A stretch of DNA of 64,000 bases, taken from positions 682,001-746,000 of the forward strand of contig JADGEL010000002.1 of the NCBI GenBank assembly GCA_016744415.1, given 5' to 3'. Positions 15,453 through 24,824 of the stretch are shown here, in pieces (positions within the stretch are counted from its first letter, which is position 1; the number at the start of each line of letters is the position of its first letter). Position numbers and translations under genes: made by a program. Origin of the DNA: Flavobacteriaceae bacterium (lineage in GTDB: Bacteria > Bacteroidota > Bacteroidia > Flavobacteriales > Flavobacteriaceae). Under the pieces are notes generated by a model. It ran no database searches and was not told the DNA's origin. It saw only the letters and a program-made list of their open reading frames with translations.

Positions 15453-16121
15453 TTGAAAAACTTAAATATTCATATAGAAATTAATTCTGAATTATATTCA
15501 AAAAATCCTGATTCAACAGAATTGGGGCAGAATATTATTGCAAAAAGTATCGAATTAATTTATGAAATAGGTTTTGAAGCATTTACATTTAAAAAACTTG
15601 GAATTCTTTTAAACTCTCCAGAAAGCACGATTTATCGTTATTTTAAAAATAAACATATTTTACTCATTTACCTAACTAGTTGGTATTGGGCTTGGATAGA
15701 ATATCAATTAGTTTTTGCTACTACAAATGTAGATTCACCAAGAAAAAGATTACTTAAATCTATTGATATCCTTACAAAACCAGTTTTAATTGACAATTCA
15801 ATTTCGTATATAAATGAAGTGTTATTGAGCCAGATAATTATTTCTGAGTCTATGAAATCATACCATACAAAAAGTGTAGATGAAGAAAACAAGAAAGGGT
15901 ATTTTCAAACTTATAAAAACGTAGTACAACGCGTAAGTGAAATTGTTTTAGAAATAAATGCAAGTTATAAGTTTCCTCATATGCTAATATCAACAGTAAT
16001 TGAAGGTGCACATCAACAAAAGTATTTTGCTGAACATTTGCCTTCTCTAACTGATACAAAAAAAGGAACAAATAGTGTTACCGAATTTTATACAAATATG
16101 GTAATTCAAGTGATAAAGTGA
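15453..16121 (+). CDS. TetR-family transcriptional regulator
   Basis: A 222-residue regulator. The N-terminal DNA-binding domain reads IIAKSIELIYEIGFEAFTFKKLG...SPESTIYRYFKNK (about residues 25-66), a standard TetR helix-turn-helix; the C-terminal ligand domain is unrecognised. I choose the TTG at 15453 because the promoter's predicted start site is near 15437; a GTG at 15435 would lie upstream of it and adds six unusual residues. A palindrome overlies the promoter. It overlaps the next gene by GTGA, so the two are coupled. Confidence 0.78.
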   Translation: MKNLNIHIEINSELYSKNPDSTELGQNIIAKSIELIYEIGFEAFTFKKLGILLNSPESTIYRYFKNKHILLIYLTSWYWAWIEYQLVFATTNVDSPRKRLLKSIDILTKPVLIDNSISYINEVLLSQIIISESMKSYHTKSVDEENKKGYFQTYKNVVQRVSEIVLEINASYKFPHMLISTVIEGAHQQKYFAEHLPSLTDTKKGTNSVTEFYTNMVIQVIK

Positions 16122-16447
16122 TTTTAACAAAAAAAACATACAGCCCTATTACTCTAATCTATCAATTTAGATACCTCATCTCTTTTTGTTTATTATTTTT
16201 GCTAATGAACAAAACCGCTGTCCAAAATTCTTTTGATCTGTTGGATATAAAATACGAACTAGCTGATAGTTCAGAAAAAGAGAATTCCTCTGAAAATGAA
16301 ATTGATTTAGAAGATAAGAACATCACTTATAAGATAAAAAAAATAAGCAACACATCAAATATAAATCAACCACTAGCTTATTTTATTTCAAGTCAATCAT
16401 TTTGGAATCTAAATATAGACATACACGTTCCACCTCCAAGAGTATAG
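16118..16447 (+). CDS. Small putative exported protein ending in PPP motif
   Basis: A 109-residue protein that starts with GTG overlapping the tetR stop (GTGA). A hydrophobic segment (about 15-30, FRYLISFCLLFLLM) acts as a signal or anchor, followed by an acidic Ser/Glu-rich stretch and a C-terminal HVPPPRV. I do not recognise the family. Translational coupling to the TetR gene suggests it is made with that regulator and may be its target or partner. Confidence 0.55.
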   Translation: MILTKKTYSPITLIYQFRYLISFCLLFLLMNKTAVQNSFDLLDIKYELADSSEKENSSENEIDLEDKNITYKIKKISNTSNINQPLAYFISSQSFWNLNIDIHVPPPRV

Positions 16448-16545
16448 TATCTCAATTCTATTTAACTAAATATTAAATTTACCTATTCTTCTTATTACAT
16501 AATCTCTGTAATAGAGAATTACACATCAATTATAAATAATAAAAA

Positions 16546-18378
16546 ATGAAAAATTTATTCAATTTCAAACATTTTAAAGGTGATTTATTTGGCGGAATGA
16601 CTGCCGGAATCGTCGCACTTCCTTTAGCATTAGCTTTTGGAGTTAGTTCAGGACTTGGCCCAAGTGCCGGATTGTATGGAGCAATTTTCGTAAGCTTCTT
16701 TGCTGCTCTTTTTGGCGGCACTAATACTCAAATATCAGGACCAACAGCACCTATGACTGCTGTAAGCATGGTTGTTATTGCTGGTATTGTTGCTGCTTTT
16801 GATGGTGACATTACAAAAGCTCTTCCTGCTATTTTAACCGTATTTATATTATCGGGACTAATGCAAATTGGCCTTGGCTTATTAGGTCTTGGTAAATACA
16901 TAAAGTATATACCCTACCCTGTTGTTTCAGGATTCATGACAGCTATTGGAGTTATTATTTTAGTAACTCAAATACTACCTTCAGTTGGTTATTATCCAAA
17001 AGAAGATACAGCGTTTGTAAATCAATTTAAACCACATGCCGAAGAAATTATTTTAGATAATATCTTGAAAGAAGAAGCTGGTGAAGGAATTTTAGTTCTA
17101 GAGGATTTTAAAGAAACTGTTAAGAGAGCAGAAGAAATAAATCAAACTCATATACTAAAAGAATCTCAAACTCTAGCAGGCAAAGAAGCATCTGGAGTAA
17201 TAGGTGCGTTTAAAGTATTGCCAAGAGCCTTAAATAATATAAACTGGCTAGAATTACTATTAGCTCTAGGAACTATATTAATTATTTACGGATTTAAGCG
17301 CATTACTACTGCTGTTCCAAGTACTTTGGTTGCGTTACTTGTGGTTTCAGGAATAGCTTTTGGTTTTGGATTAGACTATAGACCAATTGAAGAAATACCA
17401 AGCGGTTTACCTATTCCAAATTTAGAAATATTTACCAGTTTTAAATTAGGAAATATTACACCTTATATTTTTACAGCACTGACATTAGCACTATTGGGTG
17501 CTATAGATTCTCTTTTAACTTCAGTTGTTGCTGACAATATGACCAAAACCAAACACAAACCTAATAAAGAATTAATTGGTCAAGGAATTGGTAATAGTAT
17601 TGCAGCACTATTTGGTGGTATACCAGGAGCTGGAGCTACAATTAGAACTGTAGTTAATATCAATGCAGGTGGTAAAACAAGGTTATCTGGAATGATAGCT
17701 GGTGTACTTTTGTTAGTTGTACTATTAGCATTAGGACCTATTGCGTCGCAAATTCCCGCAGCAGTTTTAGCTGGAATATTAATTACCGTTGGTATAGGTG
17801 TAATGGATTATAAAGGGTTAAAAGCAATACCTAAAATGCCTAAGCCAGAAGTAATAATAATGTTAATTGTATTAATACTATCATCTGTTTGGAACTTGGT
17901 TTATGCTGTGGGTATTGGCTTGGTAATCGCATCTTTAATGTTTATGAAAAAAATTGGAGACTTAACAGCAAAACGTTCAGATGTTAAATCATTAATTGAA
18001 GAAAAAGCATGGGAAGATGAGGCTGACTTTCCAAAAAAGTTAAAAGAACAGGTTTTTATAAAACATATAAAAGGTCCTTTGTTCTTTGGCTCTACAAGCG
18101 ATTTTCAGCAACTTATAAAGCAAATTCCAGATACTGCAACAACAGTAATTATAAGAATGGGAAGGATGCAATATATAGATCAATCAGGATTATACGCATT
18201 AGAAGATGCTTTAATTGATTTGGTAAATGATAATAAAAAAGTCTTGTTAGTGAATATTATTGAACAGCCAAGGTATTTGATGGAAAGAATTGATATAATT
18301 CCAGATTTAATACCTAAAGAACAAATTTTTGAAACTTTCAAAGAAAGTATACAATGGATTAATAACAACGAAAAATAA
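16546..18378 (+). CDS. SulP-family anion transporter with STAS domain (probable bicarbonate transporter)
   Basis: A 610-residue inner-membrane protein. It opens with DLFGGMTAGIVALPLALAFGVSSGLGPSAGLYGAI, a hallmark of SulP, has around 12 helices including the GAIDSLLTSVVADNMTKTKHKPNKELIGQGIGN signature near 325-350, and ends with a STAS domain (about 495-600, MGRMQYIDQSGLYALEDAL). The carbonic anhydrase gene 11 bases downstream argues for bicarbonate transport (BicA-like) rather than sulfate; this is inferred from context. An insertion of about 55 charged residues follows helix 5. Confidence 0.88.
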   Translation: MKNLFNFKHFKGDLFGGMTAGIVALPLALAFGVSSGLGPSAGLYGAIFVSFFAALFGGTNTQISGPTAPMTAVSMVVIAGIVAAFDGDITKALPAILTVFILSGLMQIGLGLLGLGKYIKYIPYPVVSGFMTAIGVIILVTQILPSVGYYPKEDTAFVNQFKPHAEEIILDNILKEEAGEGILVLEDFKETVKRAEEINQTHILKESQTLAGKEASGVIGAFKVLPRALNNINWLELLLALGTILIIYGFKRITTAVPSTLVALLVVSGIAFGFGLDYRPIEEIPSGLPIPNLEIFTSFKLGNITPYIFTALTLALLGAIDSLLTSVVADNMTKTKHKPNKELIGQGIGNSIAALFGGIPGAGATIRTVVNINAGGKTRLSGMIAGVLLLVVLLALGPIASQIPAAVLAGILITVGIGVMDYKGLKAIPKMPKPEVIIMLIVLILSSVWNLVYAVGIGLVIASLMFMKKIGDLTAKRSDVKSLIEEKAWEDEADFPKKLKEQVFIKHIKGPLFFGSTSDFQQLIKQIPDTATTVIIRMGRMQYIDQSGLYALEDALIDLVNDNKKVLLVNIIEQPRYLMERIDIIPDLIPKEQIFETFKESIQWINNNEK

Positions 18379-18389
18379 AAGAATATAAT

Positions 18390-19001
18390 ATGACAACACA
18401 AACAAAAATAACCCAAGAAAATATTACAACTAAAATAGCACAAACAATTTTAGTAGAGGGCAATAATAGATTTATACAAAATTTTAAGTCACAAAGAAAC
18501 TTAAAAGAACAAGTAACTCAAACAAGTGAAGGGCAATACCCCTTTGCTGTAATTTTAAGTTGTATTGATTCTAGAGTTCCACCAGAATTGGTTTTTGATC
18601 AAGGAATTGGTGATATTTTTAGTGTCAGAGTTGCTGGAAACATTGTAAATGAAGATGTTTTAGGCTCAATGGAATATGCGTGTAAAGTTGCTGGATCAAA
18701 ACTATTAGTTGTCTTAGGTCATACTAAGTGTGGGGCTGTAACTGCTGCTTGTAAAAATGTTGAATTAGGGAATATTACCACATTACTTAAAAAAATAAAA
18801 CCCGCAGTAACCTTAGTTAAATCCAAAAAAGGAGAATTAAACGATAAAGCAATTGAGGAAGTATCAATAACTAATGTAAAAATATCTATGGATAGAATAA
18901 GAGAAGAAAGCCCTATTCTAGCTAAAATGGAAAGCAATGGTGAGATAAATATTGTAGGTGCAATATACAACGTTTCTACAGGAGCTGTCAATTTCTTATA
19001 A
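18390..19001 (+). CDS. Beta-class carbonic anhydrase
   Basis: Interconverts CO2 and bicarbonate. In the 203 residues the zinc site is Cys58, Asp60 and Arg62 in SCIDSRVPPE, then His111 and Cys114 in GHTKCGA. No signal peptide, so cytoplasmic. It lies between a SulP transporter and a DUF2490 gene with gaps of 11 and 4 bases, forming an operon for inorganic carbon handling. Confidence 0.93.
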   Translation: MTTQTKITQENITTKIAQTILVEGNNRFIQNFKSQRNLKEQVTQTSEGQYPFAVILSCIDSRVPPELVFDQGIGDIFSVRVAGNIVNEDVLGSMEYACKVAGSKLLVVLGHTKCGAVTAACKNVELGNITTLLKKIKPAVTLVKSKKGELNDKAIEEVSITNVKISMDRIREESPILAKMESNGEINIVGAIYNVSTGAVNFL

Positions 19002-19005
19002 TAGG

Positions 19006-19695
19006 ATGAGCTTATTAAATAAATTAGTTAGAAACAGTATGTTTTTACTGTTTCTAGTGCCGCTTCTTACCTTTTCTCAAGAGGATAAGGTAGGTAATTG
19101 GTTAATGTACTTTGGCACAAATAAAGTTAATGATAACTTTAGTATTCATACTGAAATACAATATAGAAATCATACTACAACTCCAAATAATGTTGAGCAA
19201 TTACTACTTAGAACTGGATTAAATTATCATTTTTCTAAGAAAGCTACAGTAACTGCTGGTTACGCATATATCCCTTCGTATGTATATGAATCTGAACAGA
19301 TATCTCCCGAAGTTGAAGAGCATAGGATTTGGCAACAATTTATTTTAATTAATAAAATTGGTAGAGTAAAATTTGAACATAGATATAGGATAGAACAAAG
19401 ATGGGTAAATCAAGATTATAAGAATAGGCTACGATATCGGTTGATGCTTTTTGTACCCCTTAACAAACCAATTATTGAAAAAGGAACTTTCTTTTTAGGT
19501 GTCTATGATGAAATTTTTATCAATACGAAAGAATCCTTTTTTGATAGAAATAGATTATATGGAGCCTTAGGTTATCAGATCAATAAGGATATAAACATAC
19601 AAACAGGTATGCTACATCAACAATTAAGTAATTATGGAAAGTGGTATTTACAATTTGCAGTTTTCATTAATACAGATTTCAGAAAAAATCAATAA
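19006..19695 (+). CDS. DUF2490-family outer-membrane protein
   Basis: A 229-residue exported protein: basic start, hydrophobic signal (MFLLFLVPLLTFS) with likely cleavage after SQ, then alternating beta strands rich in Tyr/Arg, with the NWLMYFGTNKVNDNFSIHTEIQYR pattern of DUF2490 and a C-terminal aromatic strand (WYLQFAVFINTDF). It is probably a small outer-membrane beta barrel. It follows the carbonic anhydrase by four bases. The role is unknown. Confidence 0.75.
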   Translation: MSLLNKLVRNSMFLLFLVPLLTFSQEDKVGNWLMYFGTNKVNDNFSIHTEIQYRNHTTTPNNVEQLLLRTGLNYHFSKKATVTAGYAYIPSYVYESEQISPEVEEHRIWQQFILINKIGRVKFEHRYRIEQRWVNQDYKNRLRYRLMLFVPLNKPIIEKGTFFLGVYDEIFINTKESFFDRNRLYGALGYQINKDINIQTGMLHQQLSNYGKWYLQFAVFINTDFRKNQ

Positions 19696-19761
19696 ATTAA
19701 TTAAAAGATGAAGAAGTTACAATATATGATAAATGTTCTGTTTCAATTAAAAAACATAACA

Positions 19762-19769
19762 TAGGTTTG
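19762..19769 (+). promoter_or_regulatory. -7 promoter element for the small zinc-ribbon gene
   Basis: TAGGTTTG, a perfect TAnnTTTG match, 21 bases before the ATG at 19791. The -33 element is weak. Confidence 0.5.
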
Positions 19770-19790
19770 CTTATTATTAAATAGAAAATT

Positions 19791-19970
19791 ATGAGCAATA
19801 TAAAAGAGTGTTTGGTTTGTAAAAAATCATCTATTGAAACACCTGTGACAAAATTTTATTATCAAGAAAGTGAATTTTATATCTGTCCACAACACATCCC
19901 AGTCTTAATTCATAAACCTCAAGAATTGGTAGGCTTATTAGATGGTGCAGACAAATTACAGGGAGGATAA
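19791..19970 (+). CDS. Small putative zinc-binding protein (59 residues)
   Basis: ATG at 19791, TAA at 19968-19970. The protein has a CLVC pair at residues 7-10 and CPQH at 36-39, a likely C2-CH zinc ribbon, followed by a helical tail HKPQELVGLLDGADKLQGG. The ordered codon use, Cys/His spacing, a well-placed promoter element and the lack of any competing frame support a real gene. Function unknown. It is short enough that automatic gene calling may miss it. Confidence 0.7.
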   Translation: MSNIKECLVCKKSSIETPVTKFYYQESEFYICPQHIPVLIHKPQELVGLLDGADKLQGG

Positions 19971-20034
19971 TTTATAAAACAAAATAATTTTTGTGTTATT
20001 GCTTATCTTAAGGGTAAGTATACAAAGTTGTGCT

Positions 20035-20949
20035 TTAAAGTTTAAGTATTCTCTCGATTATAACAGAAGTATCTATCAGCATTAAGCTAAAAATCCCTGC
20101 AAAAACAAGCAATTTTAGCAAATTATGAAGAAGGATATAACGCTGTTTTGTGTTAGAATTCCATAACAAGAAAATGAAAATCGATAAAGAAAATCCTGAC
20201 ACATAAAAGTAATATTTCATCCACCCTATTTCTGGATATTGCCATAAGAAGTATATAGGAATCAAAATTAGCAATAATAAAAAAGTGCTAAGTTTTTTGA
20301 TAAACACTTCACCATATTTTACAGCTACGGTTTGGTTATTTACCAAAATATCTCCGTCCATATTCTCGAGATTTTTCATTAGCTCCCTTACTAACAATAA
20401 TAAAAACAAGAAAACTGCGTGTACAAATATGATGTTAGAAAAATTCTTGTAATACACAAACACAGCAAAAAATGGCAGGATGGTTAAGCTCGTTGCAGAT
20501 ACTAATCCTAGTATTGGATATTTTTTTAGTTTGTGTGAATAAAACCAAATCAAAAAAATATAAACTGCAAAAAAGAATGCCGCTTTCCAAGAGACCAAAT
20601 AGGATAATAAAACTCCAATAAAATTCAATAGAAAATAGATGGTTAATTTTGTATTTTGACTTACATATGCATCAATTTTTGATTTTATGGGTCTATTGAT
20701 TTGATCTTTTTCTTTATCGTAAAAATTATTAATAATATAACCCGAAGCTACAACGCAAACTGAAGCCAAAACAATAAAAAATAAATTGACATCTAACAAA
20801 ACGGTTCGTAAAAATTTATCGGGAGAAAAAATAAATAGCGCAGCCAAATATTGTGCAATCACTAAGGCCAAAATATTATAACCACGCACTACAGAAAACA
20901 AACTGAATATTTTTAACCCGTATTGTTTTATTATAGTGATTTTAGACAT
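20035..20949 (-). CDS. UbiA-family prenyltransferase (geranylgeranylglycerol-phosphate geranylgeranyltransferase-like)
   Basis: A 304-residue inner-membrane protein with about eight helices. Both Asp-rich prenyl-diphosphate sites of UbiA are visible: NNFYDKEKDQINRP near 71-84 and ENMDGD near 195. It is the third gene of a minus-strand mevalonate cluster, 43 bases after mevalonate kinase. Close relatives in Flavobacteria carry the archaeal-lipid name, but the acceptor has not been shown here; a role in menaquinone-like or other prenyl lipids is possible. Confidence 0.82.
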   Translation of the reverse strand: MSKITIIKQYGLKIFSLFSVVRGYNILALVIAQYLAALFIFSPDKFLRTVLLDVNLFFIVLASVCVVASGYIINNFYDKEKDQINRPIKSKIDAYVSQNTKLTIYFLLNFIGVLLSYLVSWKAAFFFAVYIFLIWFYSHKLKKYPILGLVSATSLTILPFFAVFVYYKNFSNIIFVHAVFLFLLLLVRELMKNLENMDGDILVNNQTVAVKYGEVFIKKLSTFLLLLILIPIYFLWQYPEIGWMKYYFYVSGFSLSIFIFLLWNSNTKQRYILLHNLLKLLVFAGIFSLMLIDTSVIIERILKL

Positions 20950-20992
20950 TTAAGTAGAAAAATTGAAATTATTGTCTATGCACAAATGGTCG

Positions 20993-21919
20993 CTAGAATC
21001 TATATACCAATTCTAATTTGTAGTTTTTTAATATCTTTTTGGCTTTCTCATAATCCTCAGTAAATCCAAGAATATAACCTCCACCACCTGAGCCACACAA
21101 CTTAAAATAGTAAGCGTTGGTATCAATTCCTTTTTGCCATAATGAATGAAAATTACTTGGAATCATTGGCTTAAAATTTGATAAGACTACTTTAGATAAT
21201 TGTTTTACATTACCAAAAAGTGAGCTCACATTTCCGTGTAAAAAGTCATCGATACAAGCATCTGTATAATGTGCAAAATCTTCATCCAACATTTTTCTAA
21301 AACCTTCTTTTTTCATCTTGTTCATAAAAATGTTGACCATAGGAGCCGTTTCTCCAGTCATCTCTGAATCTAATAAGAAAACAGCACCATCTCCTCCCTT
21401 TTGAGACGGAATTCCTGTTGCTTCTAAATTGTCTTTAGAATTAATTAAAATGGGCAAACTCAAATAGGAATTTAATGGATCTAAACCAGAGCTTTTACCA
21501 TGAAAGAAAGATTCCATCAAAGAAAAAATCTCTTTTAATTTTAGCAATTTTACTCTAGTTAAGTTTTCTAAAACAGTAATTTTATCATCTACATATTTAT
21601 CATAGATTGCAGCTACCAAAGCTCCTGAACTCCCCACTCCATATCCTTGAGGGATACTAGAATCAAAACACATTCCCTTATCAATATCACTTTTAAAAGC
21701 ATCTAAATTAAAATGAACTATATCTGTATTTAGTTCTGATAAATACTGATGGAATTTTAATAAATTATTGTTTGATTCTTTTGCTAAATCAGATAAGTTC
21801 TCTGACACTTTTAAAGCACCTTGATATGAATTGTAAGGTATCGCCAACCCTTTAGAGTCTTTGATAATTCCGTATTCACCAAATAGTAAAATTTTTGCGT
21901 AAAATAATGGACCTTTCAT
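20993..21919 (-). CDS. Mevalonate kinase-like GHMP kinase
   Basis: A 308-residue cytoplasmic kinase of the GHMP family. It has GEYGIIKDSKGLAIPY near 14-29, the ATP loop PQGYGVGSSGALVA near 91-104, and a C-terminal LCGSGGGGYILGF glycine loop near 275. It should phosphorylate mevalonate (or phosphomevalonate) in isoprenoid precursor synthesis. The start overlaps the decarboxylase stop by four bases, so the two are coupled. Mevalonate versus phosphomevalonate specificity cannot be read by eye. Confidence 0.85.
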   Translation of the reverse strand: MKGPLFYAKILLFGEYGIIKDSKGLAIPYNSYQGALKVSENLSDLAKESNNNLLKFHQYLSELNTDIVHFNLDAFKSDIDKGMCFDSSIPQGYGVGSSGALVAAIYDKYVDDKITVLENLTRVKLLKLKEIFSLMESFFHGKSSGLDPLNSYLSLPILINSKDNLEATGIPSQKGGDGAVFLLDSEMTGETAPMVNIFMNKMKKEGFRKMLDEDFAHYTDACIDDFLHGNVSSLFGNVKQLSKVVLSNFKPMIPSNFHSLWQKGIDTNAYYFKLCGSGGGGYILGFTEDYEKAKKILKNYKLELVYRF

Positions 21920-23010
21920 AGTTTATCAATTGAGGTTAGTTGGGCGCCTTTACCAACATTGTCGCAAATATAATGATTATTCTGACAATACTGTTTTAAT
22001 TCCATGTCAACAAATTTCGCAATAATCTCTTTTTCAGATATTGGAAACAATAAATGTACATTTGCTCCTGCATCTAAAGTAAAACAAACATTTGAATTTG
22101 TTGTAGCTCTATACTCCCAAATTTTATTGATGATTTTTAAGGTATTGGATTTCATTAAAATAAAATACGGATTTGAAGTCATCATCATTGCATGCAAAGT
22201 TAAAGCTTCACTTTCTACTAAATTTACAAAGTCTTTTAAACTTCCAGATTTAAAAATTGCCTTCATTTTACTGATATTCTCTTCGGCTTGTTGAAAACGG
22301 TTTTTAGCAAATGGATGACCGTGCATTAAATCATGTCCTAGTGTACTGCTAACTTGTTTTTCACCCTTATCAACCAATAAAATAGTGTCTTGGTAATTCT
22401 TGAAATTTGGATGAACAGCATCCGAAAATTCTACTCCATATAAATCTGAGCTTTCGCCAATTTCATCATGCATTCCCCAAACTACAATTTCTCCTTTTAC
22501 AGATCTACATGCTGACCCTGAACCTAAACGTGCTAAAAAGGATGCTTTTTTATAAAAATAATCATCGGTGATTTTTGGATTTAATTCCTTTTCAATACTC
22601 ATCACACATAAAGCCATAGCACTCATACCACTTGCTGATGAAGCAATACCAGAACTGTGCGGAAACGAATTTTCAGACTTTATCACAAAATCAAATTTAG
22701 AAACAAACGAACAATACCGTTTTATACGATCAAAAAATATTTCAATTTTTGGTTTAAAACTATCTTTCTTTTTTCCTTCAAAATAGATTTCGAATTTAGA
22801 ATTCTCATTCTTCTTCTTCACAAATTCCAAGGTTGTTATTGTATGGCAAGAATCTAACGTAAAACTGATCGATGTATTTTCTGGAATTTGATGTTCCTTT
22901 TTACCCCAATATTTTACAAGTGCAATATTACTTGGTGTTTTCCAAGTAAACTTTCCTTTTTGGAGATTTGAAGTATCTAAATATTGTGGAATAAAATCTT
23001 TTTCGGTCAA
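21916..23010 (-). CDS. mvaD: Diphosphomevalonate decarboxylase
   Basis: A 364-residue GHMP-family enzyme that makes isopentenyl diphosphate. Signature NIALVKYWGKK near 28-38, the phosphate loop FPHSSGIASSASGMSA near 115-130, and the catalytic-Asp region LDAGANVHLLF near 320. Translation starts at a TTG (23010); a perfect -7 element at 23028-23035 puts the transcript start near 23024, and no nearby ATG exists. It is first of a three-gene minus-strand cluster with mevalonate kinase and the UbiA-like gene. Confidence 0.92.
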   Translation of the reverse strand: MTEKDFIPQYLDTSNLQKGKFTWKTPSNIALVKYWGKKEHQIPENTSISFTLDSCHTITTLEFVKKKNENSKFEIYFEGKKKDSFKPKIEIFFDRIKRYCSFVSKFDFVIKSENSFPHSSGIASSASGMSAMALCVMSIEKELNPKITDDYFYKKASFLARLGSGSACRSVKGEIVVWGMHDEIGESSDLYGVEFSDAVHPNFKNYQDTILLVDKGEKQVSSTLGHDLMHGHPFAKNRFQQAEENISKMKAIFKSGSLKDFVNLVESEALTLHAMMMTSNPYFILMKSNTLKIINKIWEYRATTNSNVCFTLDAGANVHLLFPISEKEIIAKFVDMELKQYCQNNHYICDNVGKGAQLTSIDKL

Positions 23011-23027
23011 AGTCAGAAATATTTTTG

Positions 23028-23035
23028 CAAAGATA
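23028..23035 (-). promoter_or_regulatory. -7 promoter element of the mevalonate cluster
   Basis: Minus strand TATCTTTG, perfect match to TAnnTTTG, 18 bases before the TTG start of the decarboxylase. Confidence 0.6.
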
Positions 23036-23045
23036 ATTGATTTAA

Positions 23046-23762
23046 TTAAACATTTTCTAATCTGCTCAACACATCTTTTTTATAACTTCTACTTATCGAA
23101 AGCGCCTTGCCATTTACCTCAACAAGTTCATTTGTAAAAGAAGTGATTTTAGATAAAGCAACAATAAAAGATCGATGGATTCTTAAAAAATTATTCTTTG
23201 GTAATTTTACCTCTATACTTGTAATAGTTTCTCGCGTAACTATTGTTTTATCATCAAGATGAATTTTAATATAATCACTCAAACTTTCGATAAAATTGAT
23301 ATCCGAAAAATTAATCTTTACCATTTTACGATCTGATCTCACAAAAATAAAATTGCTTATTTCACTCTCAACATTTAGCACCTCTGTGTTTTGACAATTC
23401 CTGTTTTCACCTAAATATTTATTTACAGCTTGCATTAATCGGTTAAAAGATATGGGCTTTAATAAATAATCAACTACTTGCAGGTTAAATCCATCAATCG
23501 CATATTCCCGATAAGCAGTTGTAAAAATTATTTTAATGGCTGGATTGATTGACTTAGCAAAAGACAAACCTGAAATTTCTGGCATATTTATATCCAAAAA
23601 TATCAAATCAACTTTATCCCTGTTAATTTCATTAAATGCTTCAATCACATTCTTACAAGAAGCAATTATATTAATAGCATCTATTTTTTGCAAATGTGTT
23701 TCTAATATTTCACGAGCTATTGGCTCGTCATCAACAATTATGCAGTTAATAATTTTACTCAT
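23046..23762 (-). CDS. LytTR-family response regulator
   Basis: A 238-residue two-component regulator. The receiver domain (1 to about 118) has IVDDEP at the start, the phospho-acceptor Asp in LIFLDINMPE near 57, and the conserved Thr and Lys in FTTAYREYAIDGF...DYLLKP. The C-terminal LytTR DNA-binding domain (about 138-235) contains FVRSDRKMVKI and FLRIHRSFIV. It starts directly after the histidine kinase stop, so the two form a signalling pair. Confidence 0.92.
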   Translation of the reverse strand: MSKIINCIIVDDEPIAREILETHLQKIDAINIIASCKNVIEAFNEINRDKVDLIFLDINMPEISGLSFAKSINPAIKIIFTTAYREYAIDGFNLQVVDYLLKPISFNRLMQAVNKYLGENRNCQNTEVLNVESEISNFIFVRSDRKMVKINFSDINFIESLSDYIKIHLDDKTIVTRETITSIEVKLPKNNFLRIHRSFIVALSKITSFTNELVEVNGKALSISRSYKKDVLSRLENV

Positions 23763-24824
23763 CTAAACATTCTTTAAATTGAAGATTCTTAAATTTACAA
23801 TATACCAGTTTTCGTTTTGATCTATTTCCAAACTATAATCGTTTTTATAAAGAATACTCAGCCTTTTCCTTATGTTCCCTAACCCTATTCCTGATATAGA
23901 ACTGGCTAACTCTTCTTTCTTCACACTATTCTTAATATTGAAAAACAAGGTGTTATCCTTATATCTCACATCAATTTCAATATTCAAAAAACCGTTTATT
24001 AAGTTACCATGTTTAAACGCATTTTCAACAAAAGGAATTAATAACATTGGGGAAATTTGAATTTCATCTACAATTTTATCAGAATTAAATTTTACTTTTA
24101 ATGTATCCTGAAAACGAATTTTTTCTAAATCTATATACTCTTTAACATGAGAAACTTCCTCTTTCAAAAGCACTTTAGGCTTACTAACCTGATATAAAAT
24201 ATAGTCCAACAAATTAGAAAGTTTCAATATAATCTCTGGAGTGTCCTTTGATTGCTTTAAGGCAAAGCCATAAATTGTATTTAATGTATTGAATAAAAAA
24301 TGCGGATGAATTTGTTTTTTTAAATAATTAAGCTCTTGCTCTTTAATTTGTAATTGCGACTCCAACACCTTGTTTTGAAGCTCTTTGTTTTTGGATATCG
24401 TCTTAAAATTATGATTTAATATATTTACAAAACTCACCATAAAAACAATTAAATAAACCAATATCAATACAAAAACGTAGTTACGACTCATAGGCGGCAT
24501 GCTTTCAATTTCCATATTTGAAAGAAATATAAAACTCCCAAAAATTGCCATTAAAATTAAATATGTCGAAAAAATTAAAGTATAAAAACTATACATTGCT
24601 AGCAGTTTATACTTTTTTGTAAGTAAATAGTTTGGAATTAAATAATACACTACAAAATATGTAGTAAGCATTGTAACTGGCAACAACAAACTCGAAAACC
24701 AAGTTACATAATTTGTATTGTCTGAATTGTAACTGAAAAAATACACATAAAAAAACCAAACAACTACCCAAAACAGCAAGTGCAATAGTATAAGCTTTGT
24801 TTTATAAATGTGAGACAAATTCAT
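23763..24824 (-). CDS. LytS-type sensor histidine kinase
   Basis: A 353-residue kinase: four membrane helices (about 12-32, 42-65, 75-98, 115-135), a coiled coil, then the His_kinase domain with the phospho-accepting His in QIHPHFLFNTLN near 175 and an ATPase domain with the N box PFVENAFKHG near 268 and a GIGLGNIRKRL glycine motif near 318. There is no extracytoplasmic sensing domain, so the signal is probably sensed within the membrane. It partners with the LytTR regulator immediately downstream. Confidence 0.92.
   Translation of the reverse strand: MNLSHIYKTKLILLHLLFWVVVWFFYVYFFSYNSDNTNYVTWFSSLLLPVTMLTTYFVVYYLIPNYLLTKKYKLLAMYSFYTLIFSTYLILMAIFGSFIFLSNMEIESMPPMSRNYVFVLILVYLIVFMVSFVNILNHNFKTISKNKELQNKVLESQLQIKEQELNYLKKQIHPHFLFNTLNTIYGFALKQSKDTPEIILKLSNLLDYILYQVSKPKVLLKEEVSHVKEYIDLEKIRFQDTLKVKFNSDKIVDEIQISPMLLIPFVENAFKHGNLINGFLNIEIDVRYKDNTLFFNIKNSVKKEELASSISGIGLGNIRKRLSILYKNDYSLEIDQNENWYIVNLRIFNLKNV

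Noticed and set aside
19708-19764. 18-residue frame upstream of the zinc-ribbon gene
   Set aside because: No motif, ends inside the promoter element of the next gene.
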